64,000 nt of DNA, taken from positions 1 to 64,000 of the IMG/VR virus record IMGVR_UViG_3300032284_002783; one strand, given 5' to 3'. Every line of letters starts with the position of its first letter. Position 1 is the stretch's first letter. This DNA comes from a virus. Positions 58,402 through 64,000 of the stretch are shown here, one piece after another. The translations under genes and the position numbers were made by a program. Below the pieces are notes generated by a model. It saw only the letters and a program-made list of their open reading frames with translations, was not told the DNA's origin and ran no database searches.

Positions 58402-58632
58402 TTATCCTCCTAGCATATCATCTATTGGGGTCGAAACGAAATAAAGTTTGTCTTGCATTTTGACTCTAGTCAATATACCTCTATTAACCAGATTTTTGGC
58501 TAGTTCTTTTTCTCTTTCTGTAAGACTTTCTTTAGGTAACGGCTTTTGATATTCTTTTACCTTTTCTAAAAGAATATTTTCTTCGTTGCTAACTGGTTGC
58601 AAAATACTGCCGGCTATTTCTATAAATTTCAT
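58402..58632 (-). CDS. Hypothetical small protein, 76 aa
   Basis: Helical, with L-T-E-R-E-K-E-L-A-K-N-L-V-N-R-G, similar to a winged-helix turn but too short to judge. It overlaps the upstream gene by 4 bases. Function unknown. Confidence 0.5.
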   Translation of the reverse strand: MKFIEIAGSILQPVSNEENILLEKVKEYQKPLPKESLTEREKELAKNLVNRGILTRVKMQDKLYFVSTPIDDMLGG

Positions 58633-59318
58633 GCTTGTGTCATTTTTTTAGCTGTTTGAATTAAAAATGCTCCTAATCCAACTGCTGTATCTAATTTTGG
58701 TTCGATATCTGCTGGTATTTCATTCTTAGCTTTCATGTCATTAATGACAGTGTTTAAGCCAATTAACACCTGCCCAACTGTTGCCAATCTAGCAGCACCG
58801 GGATTGTTTTTATATTCACCGGCTATGTTAGCTCTCATAAGTTGTTGAAACATATTTGTAGCATCGGCTTCTTCTAATACGTCTCCAGATATTTCTTCAG
58901 GTTCTGTAGGTTCGCAAATATTGGTGGTACTTAATCCTGCAAGCTGCATCATACGATTTAGAGGATTTAACGGCTGCATAGTTCCCATAACAGCCTCAGA
59001 CAACGAAGTATTTAAGACCATTTTCAGTTTACCTTCGTATAATATTCCAACGGTATTATTTGGACCTTGTGGAATTTCAACTGTAACTTCATTGCCTTTA
59101 TAAACGGCTGTATCGCCTTTTGTCCAATTACTATCATTCATATCGATTGCCTCCGAAACTTGTAAAGGGTGTTTAGCATTTCGGCTCCATCTATCATGTA
59201 CACTATTCCATTCGGCTTCATTAACAGTGTCTTGTGGGGCCATAAGTCTACGAGCTTTCATATCTTCCTCCAAGTTTTTAATAAAATCTTTGTTTAGATA
59301 ATCACGTAAGGAACTCAT
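58629..59318 (-). CDS. Hypothetical protein, 229 aa
   Basis: Begins with a short helix and V-N-E-A-E-W-N; the middle has G-D-T-A-V-Y-K-G-N-E-V-T-V-E-I-P, a possible SH3-like beta barrel, and the C-terminus is helical. Overlaps both neighbours by 4 bases. Function unknown. Confidence 0.5.
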   Translation of the reverse strand: MSSLRDYLNKDFIKNLEEDMKARRLMAPQDTVNEAEWNSVHDRWSRNAKHPLQVSEAIDMNDSNWTKGDTAVYKGNEVTVEIPQGPNNTVGILYEGKLKMVLNTSLSEAVMGTMQPLNPLNRMMQLAGLSTTNICEPTEPEEISGDVLEEADATNMFQQLMRANIAGEYKNNPGAARLATVGQVLIGLNTVINDMKAKNEIPADIEPKLDTAVGLGAFLIQTAKKMTQA

Positions 59319-59470
59319 TTGCGTTCCTTACTAATTGGAAAAAATGTTTTTTGTAGCGTTGAGGATTTTTCAACAGATGCGGGTTTCCAAACGGTTTTCA
59401 ATTTACCATTTTTGCGTATAATTTTTTTTACTTTTGATATTGGTGGTCCAAAAAGCTCATCGAGGATCAT
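59315..59470 (-). CDS. Short basic protein, 51 aa
   Basis: Starting at 59470 it reads M-I-L-D-E-L-F-G-P-P and becomes strongly basic. The frame is open to 59611, but that would run through the terminator at 59502-59533, so the short form is preferred; an AGG is 8 bases upstream. Opens a four-gene unit behind a GATAAATA box. Confidence 0.45.
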   Translation of the reverse strand: MILDELFGPPISKVKKIIRKNGKLKTVWKPASVEKSSTLQKTFFPISKERK

Positions 59471-59493
59471 AAGTTTACCTGTTGTCAACAAGA

Positions 59494-59501
59494 TATTTAT
59501 C
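59494..59501 (-). promoter_or_regulatory. T4-type late promoter box (GATAAATA variant)
   Basis: Minus-strand GATAAATA directly after the terminator of the preceding gene, starting a new transcription unit 24 bases before the ATG at 59470. Confidence 0.45.
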
Positions 59502-59533
59502 AAAAAGAAAGGCGCATCTTCTGCGCCTTTCTT
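59502..59533 (-). terminator. Intrinsic terminator
   Basis: AAGAAAGGCGCA pairs with TGCGCCTTTCTT over 12 bp. On the minus strand the U-tract follows; it closes the 59553-60170 gene. Confidence 0.85.
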
Positions 59534-59552
59534 GAACAATATAACTCTAATA

Positions 59553-60170
59553 TTAGAGTGATGTTCTTCGTTGTGCAATGACGTTACGTGCGTTGTCACT
59601 ACCGCTAACAACGAATGTGCTTACGCCAACTGGTGTAGCTAGATCCTGTACAGCAACTCCGTCGAGTACGTTTAGGAACTGATAACCTAGTTCATTGCTT
59701 TCTGCGGCTGAGCTGACATTCCATAGAAGTGTCTTTTCAGTTGCAATGTTTACAGTTGTTACAGTAAATGTTCCATTGAAGTCACTACCGAGGTTAGTTG
59801 CATTCAAGAAAGCACTGTATGTGCTTGTGTTTGGATTTTCATTTACTGAGCTTACGCTGATAGCAACTGGGTTAGCGCGAGTAGCAAAAAGCTGAATCAA
59901 AAGATTCAAGTTGTTCTGCTTCTTTAGAGCGTCTACGTAAGATGCCTGTGTGTTATATGTAACTGGGTTACCAGAACCGTCAATTACTGTAACTGGCTGC
60001 CAAGTTGTGTATCCCTGTTGTGTGTAGAGATAAGCAACTGGAGTTGTTACGTTGGTCTGTGCCATTGGCACTACGGTCTTAACGGTATAGAAATCCATTT
60101 TGCCGGTGAGGAACTCACCACCATGGACTCCGCCATTTACCTTATCATTTGTACCTGTATTATAGGACAT
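59553..60170 (-). CDS. Abundant-type virion protein, 205 aa
   Basis: Ser/Thr/Asn/Val-rich beta protein without long helices or signal peptide. It has its own late-like box (GCTAAATA at 60212-60219), a strong GGAG site and a 12-bp terminator, and its codons are visibly richer in C and G than neighbours, all as for a highly made structural protein. A tail-tube, head-decoration or minor fibre role cannot be separated. Confidence 0.6.
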   Translation of the reverse strand: MSYNTGTNDKVNGGVHGGEFLTGKMDFYTVKTVVPMAQTNVTTPVAYLYTQQGYTTWQPVTVIDGSGNPVTYNTQASYVDALKKQNNLNLLIQLFATRANPVAISVSSVNENPNTSTYSAFLNATNLGSDFNGTFTVTTVNIATEKTLLWNVSSAAESNELGYQFLNVLDGVAVQDLATPVGVSTFVVSGSDNARNVIAQRRTSL

Positions 60171-60226
60171 AAAAGTTCTCCTTTGTTAAAATGCAAGTGT
60201 TTTTGCAATATTATTTAGCTGAGGAG

Positions 60227-60985
60227 TTATTTTTTACGCTTCTTAGCGCTTTTATTAGTTTTTCTTGGTTTTCTATGTATTTGTTGCTGCATAGGTGCAA
60301 AGAAACTTTGCCCAGGTGGCATTCTTTTAATTACAGCACCCATAGGAGACGCTACACTGGCTATTGATCCAGCACCCGATGCTCCTCCGCTTGCTGTTTC
60401 ATTTACAGTCTCTAAACGTATGCATTCTTTTAAGCTGTTATCAACAGCTTCTTTTTGCTTTTTCAATAGTTCTACAACTTTATCAATATTACCTGCATCC
60501 AACTCTTTTTGTATAGCTGTTTTGATCTGCTGGACCAACGGCGAATCATTTCTGTTTAAATGTTCTATTGCTTGTTTTACCTTTTCAATATCAATCTGTG
60601 GGGGTTTAGTAGCTGCAGTTTTTGTTTTGTTCTTATCTGATATTGTAGATTTTTTAGTGACATCTTTCTTTGTCGTTGCAGATGACGCCGGAGCAGATGT
60701 TGGTTGTTTTGCTCGTGCAACGGCTTTATCTATAACTTCTTTACCTAAACCGGCTTGAGTAAAAATATTTTTAATGTCATCCTTGTTTATAAGGATATTT
60801 GCTATAGAATCTGCTGTTATTTTTTTATCTTTTAACTTTGTTCCAACAAGTTTTACAAATTCATCGGCTATTGCTTTGATTTTGTTGGCACTTAAGCCGT
60901 CTTGCTCTTCTAGGAATCTATTTTCATAAAGATTTTTAAGTACTGCTTGACGAAGAATATCAATTTTAAATTCAGTATATCTCAT
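60227..60985 (-). CDS. Hypothetical Lys/Ala-rich protein, 252 aa
   Basis: Helical N-terminal half (I-L-R-Q-A-V-L-K-N-L-Y-E-N), a Lys/Thr/Ala-rich linker (residues 95-130), a second helical part and a basic tail (R-K-P-R-K-T-N-K). Co-transcribed with the next upstream gene (1-base gap). Perhaps DNA-binding or scaffold; not recognised. Confidence 0.5.
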   Translation of the reverse strand: MRYTEFKIDILRQAVLKNLYENRFLEEQDGLSANKIKAIADEFVKLVGTKLKDKKITADSIANILINKDDIKNIFTQAGLGKEVIDKAVARAKQPTSAPASSATTKKDVTKKSTISDKNKTKTAATKPPQIDIEKVKQAIEHLNRNDSPLVQQIKTAIQKELDAGNIDKVVELLKKQKEAVDNSLKECIRLETVNETASGGASGAGSIASVASPMGAVIKRMPPGQSFFAPMQQQIHRKPRKTNKSAKKRKK

Positions 60986-60986
60986 T

Positions 60987-61628
60987 TCAAAATCCTAAAT
61001 CTTTTAAGGCACCGTCAAGAGCGGCCTTAGCTTTTTCTAAGTCATCTTTACTTGCCCCTGTAACATCAACCGGGGCTGCTGTAGCCGCCGGAGAAGGTGT
61101 AGGAGTCGGTGTTGGAGCAGGTGTAGGAGTCGGTGTAGGTGTTGGAGCAGGTGTAGGGGTTGGTGGTTGAGTATTAGGATTAGGATCTTCTATATTTTTC
61201 GTTTCAATTTTTTTATTAAGCCATTTAATGCATGATAATCTTACTATATATTCGCATATCTGTTTTGATATATTAGCTCTTTGTTCTTTAGTACCAACCG
61301 AATCAGCACCGCCAATTGGTTCATCAATTTTCAAATATGTAGATTGGTATTCATTCCATTTTCCGGCTACAACAGATTTGATAAATGGCTCTAACTTTTT
61401 ATCTTTTATAATGTCTCTTATGTCATCATTGTCAAAGTCAAAAGTATTTTTAATTGTCATAAACCTATATAAACTTCTCCAGGTTACTTCATCCCACTCT
61501 TCGCCTTGTCGACCACGCCAATCATCAAGTTTTCTTAAATTATCTTGAACATATCGATTTAAGATGTTCTTACCCTGTTCATTTGGTTTTTTCCAAAAAT
61601 CAAGAAAACCTTCATTCATCTTAGTCAT
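60987..61628 (-). CDS. Hypothetical protein with Pro-Thr repeat linker, 213 aa
   Basis: A globular first 145 residues (W-R-G-R-Q-G-E-E-W-D-E, D-N-D-D-I-R-D-I-I) are followed by a run of P-T-P-T/P-A-P-T repeats and a short helical tail. Such linkers tether domains on virions or across membranes. It overlaps the small gene upstream by 4 bases. Function unknown. Confidence 0.55.
   Translation of the reverse strand: MTKMNEGFLDFWKKPNEQGKNILNRYVQDNLRKLDDWRGRQGEEWDEVTWRSLYRFMTIKNTFDFDNDDIRDIIKDKKLEPFIKSVVAGKWNEYQSTYLKIDEPIGGADSVGTKEQRANISKQICEYIVRLSCIKWLNKKIETKNIEDPNPNTQPPTPTPAPTPTPTPTPAPTPTPTPSPAATAAPVDVTGASKDDLEKAKAALDGALKDLGF
61087..61168 (-). repeat. Low-complexity P-T repeat DNA
   Basis: A run of GGTGTAGGAGTCGGTGT-type units encoding the Pro-Thr linker. 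Length variation by slippage is likely. Confidence 0.75.
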
Positions 61629-61870
61629 GAATTTTTCCTTATTTCTTTTATTTTGCGAACAAACTTTTTTTGATCTGCACTGGCAATACTTCTGTGTAAT
61701 CTTTTTACTAAATCTTCTGCTATTTCAGGTTCATAGCTTTCTCTAATTAATGTTATAAGATTTAAAGCACTGGCAATTAAATGCACAGCTCTGCTTTCAA
61801 TAATTGCATGCTTGTTTTTAGCAGGAACTATACTGTCTAATTCTTCAATAATACTTTTGATGTTGTCCAC
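61625..61870 (-). CDS. Hypothetical protein, 81 aa
   Basis: I start this gene at the GTG at 61870, with AGG 8 bases upstream and a late-type box 26 bases away. A longer start at 62059 would overlap the divergent plus-strand gene by 115 bases and add an unlikely hydrophobic N-terminus. Reads V-D-N-I-K-S-I-I-E-E-L-D then helices ending basic. Function unknown. Confidence 0.5.
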   Translation of the reverse strand: MDNIKSIIEELDSIVPAKNKHAIIESRAVHLIASALNLITLIRESYEPEIAEDLVKRLHRSIASADQKKFVRKIKEIRKNS

Positions 61871-61895
61871 AATAAGACCTATTCTTTTAACACAA

Positions 61896-61903
61896 TATTT
61901 ATG
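61896..61903 (-). promoter_or_regulatory. T4-type late promoter box (CATAAATA variant)
   Basis: Minus-strand box driving the 61870 gene leftward; it faces away from the box at 61914-61921, only 10 bases apart. Confidence 0.45.
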
Positions 61904-61913
61904 AGTAATTAAC

Positions 61914-61921
61914 CATAAATA
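61914..61921 (+). promoter_or_regulatory. T4-type late promoter box (CATAAATA variant)
   Basis: Plus-strand box 23 bases before the ATG at 61945, with AGGAG in between. Confidence 0.45.
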
Positions 61922-61944
61922 TACCAATAATATAGGAGTCAAAA

Positions 61945-62667
61945 ATGAGTTTAGCACCGGAAAATTTCCGTGTAATTGCCGATAGAATTGAGCAATTGAT
62001 GAACGAAGCCGAAAAAATTGACGGAGAACCAAGTGCCGACGATAATAATCGTAAATCACTAGATGATTTGTTAAGCAGTCCAGCCGGAGCTAAAAAATTA
62101 GCTGATCAAATTGATAAAAATAAACTTGTTAATATTTTAAAACTTGATACAGCAGACGGCGACGATTTATGGATGAGCATCCAAAATTTAAGCAAAGACA
62201 GTCCAACTATTAGCAAAGAAAACAGTTTAGCTATTTTGAAGGCTTTTCAAAAGTTAGCTCCAAAAAGTGGCAGTGAAGATGCACTATCTATTAATGAAGC
62301 TTTCTTGATTGAAAAATATAATAAAAACTTTGATGACCCTGTAGGATGGTCAATTGTAGAAAAAACAATAAAAAAAGCCAGTGAAATCAGTCCTCTAGCG
62401 AAGGATTATGCACTACATCTAGCCAACACACTAACTAAAGGTAGTAAAAACAGAAACCTCGACGAGGGATTAGAAGGTGTTTTCAACGCTGTAATATATG
62501 CTGTTTCTATTGCCGAAACTGGCGATCGTTCTGCACTGTTGCACATGATAGATGATTTTGAAACCAAATATGAAGGCGATACATATGCGTTTGATCAGAA
62601 TCTCTGGAACGACCTAATGAAAAATCTCAAAGGTTCAGCTAAAGAAGTATTGGTAAGAGCAAAATAA
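61945..62667 (+). CDS. Hypothetical helical protein, 240 aa
   Basis: The only plus-strand gene between 50.8 and 64 kb. Almost all helix, Lys/Asp/Leu-rich (R-V-I-A-D-R-I-E-Q-L-M-N-E-A, L-L-S-S-P-A-G-A-K-K-L-A-D-Q). AGGAG lies 6 bases upstream. It abuts the helicase stop tail-to-tail. No family recognised. Confidence 0.55.
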   Translation: MSLAPENFRVIADRIEQLMNEAEKIDGEPSADDNNRKSLDDLLSSPAGAKKLADQIDKNKLVNILKLDTADGDDLWMSIQNLSKDSPTISKENSLAILKAFQKLAPKSGSEDALSINEAFLIEKYNKNFDDPVGWSIVEKTIKKASEISPLAKDYALHLANTLTKGSKNRNLDEGLEGVFNAVIYAVSIAETGDRSALLHMIDDFETKYEGDTYAFDQNLWNDLMKNLKGSAKEVLVRAK

Positions 62668-64000
62668 TTAGCGTCTAATTAAAGCTGTAAGGCTACTAAG
62701 GTCCTTAATACTTTTGATTTCGCCCGTTGGTGCAGAGTCAGGTTTGCTACCAGAATTGTTTTTACGTCTTAAATCTGCAAAAACATCAGCGGTTGTATTT
62801 GTTCTTACAACATCCTGAGATTCGTCATCTATATTGAAAATCTTAAGAGTGTTTGGATCAAATCCCAGTGCCACTTTGCTTCCTACACCGCTGCTACTTC
62901 TAGTCTTCAAAAACTGTATCTGATATTGTCCGCGCTCTTTCATTGCCGCACTAGCAAAAATTGAGATAACATTATCAGCTGTTTGAATCTTTGAAATACC
63001 ACCCGATATATGGCTGTGATCATGTTCCTGCTCTTGCACAGCACCTCTGTTAAGCTGAGCAGCAGTTTGACCAATCATCTGTCTTTCAACCATTAGACCT
63101 CTAAGCTCTTCGGTGACGAACTTATCCTTCACAAACAGATTAGACACATCAATCTTCTTGTTATTTGGAAATAATAGATCCAAATAGTCTACTACTAATA
63201 CGTCTGGTTTACGCTGTGTCTTGATCTCATAGTTTTTCAAATAAGCCTTGATATCATTTACAGTGCTACCCTGCGGCATTTGCTTGACATGCAAGCTACC
63301 ACTCTTGTGTCCTATTTGCTTAACTTTGATTTCAACTTCGTCTATTCTTCTAAAAACTTCTTTAGTTGGTACTTCACTGCACATACTATCCATACGCATA
63401 GAGCACAGTTCTTCACTTAGTTCCAGCGTTATGTAGATAACATTAAGACCTTGTCTGCTAAAGTTAATAGCTAGATTTTGCAAGAACAAACTTTTACCAA
63501 CACCAGATCCTGCACACCAAATAGTTATTTCACCTCTATTAACTCCGCCATAAAGTTTGTCATCTACATTCTTCCAGCCAGTAGTAACCTGTCCGTTTTT
63601 ATCTTTAATTCTTAGCAGTCTTGATCTAGGATCTTCAAAGTAGTTTGTACCAATATCACTTTGCAAGCTGATTAATATAGCTTCTCTTACACGCTTTTCA
63701 ACTTCGCCGTAGTTGCCTTTTTCAATTAAATCTGCTGCATTGATAACTGCATTTGCTAGAGCTCTGTTTTTGCAAAACTCTTCTATTTCATCAAGAAATG
63801 CTTCTTGATGCTGAGGTCCAATATCAGATATATGCGTAAAATCTAAACTAGTTTCTGCATTAACCTGCTCAACTTTAGGTAATACGTTATATTCATTTGC
63901 ATGCTTTATCATAAATCTTACCGCAGGGCGCAGTTTATTAACAAAATAGTCTGCATTTAAGATATTTTGACATCTAGCGAAGATTTCACTAGAGCTCAGC
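62668..64000 (-). CDS. Replicative DNA helicase (T4 gp41/DnaB family), 5' end beyond the window
   Basis: The frame stays open past 63912 to the right edge, so the N-terminus is missing. Seen: a DnaB-type N-terminal helix region (Y-F-V-N-K-L-R-P-A-V), Walker A (W-C-A-G-S-G-V-G-K-S), I-T-L-E-L-S, Walker B (V-L-V-V-D-Y-L-D-L-L), Q-T-A-A-Q-L-N-R-G and a C-terminal strand set. RecA-fold hexameric helicase that unwinds DNA at the phage fork; T4 gp41 is 475 aa and about 444 codons are visible here. Confidence 0.9.
   Translation of the reverse strand, partial: LSSSEIFARCQNILNADYFVNKLRPAVRFMIKHANEYNVLPKVEQVNAETSLDFTHISDIGPQHQEAFLDEIEEFCKNRALANAVINAADLIEKGNYGEVEKRVREAILISLQSDIGTNYFEDPRSRLLRIKDKNGQVTTGWKNVDDKLYGGVNRGEITIWCAGSGVGKSLFLQNLAINFSRQGLNVIYITLELSEELCSMRMDSMCSEVPTKEVFRRIDEVEIKVKQIGHKSGSLHVKQMPQGSTVNDIKAYLKNYEIKTQRKPDVLVVDYLDLLFPNNKKIDVSNLFVKDKFVTEELRGLMVERQMIGQTAAQLNRGAVQEQEHDHSHISGGISKIQTADNVISIFASAAMKERGQYQIQFLKTRSSSGVGSKVALGFDPNTLKIFNIDDESQDVVRTNTTADVFADLRRKNNSGSKPDSAPTGEIKSIKDLSSLTALIRR

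Noticed and set aside
61945-62059. Long version of the 61625 gene starting at 62059
   Set aside because: It would overlap the divergent plus-strand gene by 115 bases; the GTG at 61870 has an AGG and a late box in front.
1-64000. Bacterial chromosome or prophage island
   Set aside because: gp41-, gp39- and gp52-type proteins, NrdAB with glutaredoxin, fibre genes and late boxes run through the window with no host operons, attachment sites or integrase seen.
1-64000. CRISPR arrays and insertion sequences
   Set aside because: No regularly spaced direct repeats or transposase motifs were seen; the only repeat tracts are inside genes.

Overview
This is 64 kb of an AT-rich, gene-dense, T4-related large phage genome, not a bacterial chromosome. 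Genes overlap by a few bases and run in long blocks. The replication and nucleotide set is T4-like: a gp41/DnaB-type helicase entering from the right edge, both type II topoisomerase subunits (gp39- and gp52-type), class Ia ribonucleotide reductase NrdA/NrdB, glutaredoxin and a dCMP-deaminase-like enzyme. Virion-type proteins include a beta-helix tail fibre, a collagen-like fibre remnant and repeat proteins. The host is probably an alphaproteobacterium: the phage carries a circularly permuted two-piece tmRNA whose tag begins AANDN, plus ClpS, an OmpA-family outer-membrane protein, a DUF3563 protein and a phasin-like protein.

Layout. 1-650: an array of tiny paralogues. 647-4079: three uncharacterised genes behind a T4-type late promoter. 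4212-5177: OmpA-like protein. 5306-14650: the most unusual block, with three membrane di-iron desaturases, two free PP-loop enzymes, an asparagine-synthetase-like protein lacking the glutaminase cysteine, two GNAT-like proteins, a cupin and two Fe/2OG-oxygenase-like proteins. 14661-16564: two structured RNAs, one a giant GNRA-rich RNA (GOLLD-like) with an embedded tRNA-like element, and a GIY-YIG homing endonuclease. 17152-18488: a second array of the tiny paralogues. 18536-24245: Ntn hydrolase, IscA, IscU interrupted by an intein, ClpS, Hsp20 with a candidate RNA thermometer, bS21, IF-3 and ClpX. 24255-31127: virion-type and metabolic genes. 31179-31414: a third structured RNA. 31444-39401: glycosyltransferases, TilS, Nudix and topoisomerase. 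39881-40233: tmRNA. 40259-47489: agmatinase-type enzyme, Sm-like protein, M15-type peptidase, glutaredoxin and ribonucleotide reductase. 47599-62667: fibre and other virion-type genes. 62668-64000: replicative helicase.

Two promoter grammars are visible. Genes of structural or unknown type often have TATAAATA-like boxes (T4 late type) 18-54 bases upstream, several with a clear ribosome-binding site. A second set (desaturase 1, an oxygenase, the cupin, TilS, the metallophosphatase and others) has sigma70-like promoters whose -10 box lies only 5-8 bases before the start codon, which predicts leaderless mRNAs.

Together the genes suggest a phage that takes over translation (IF-3, bS21, TilS, tmRNA), proteolysis (ClpX, ClpS, tmRNA), Fe-S assembly (IscU, two IscA-type carriers) and possibly the host envelope (OmpA, desaturases, glycosyltransferases). 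Functions are read from motifs by eye; no database search was possible.
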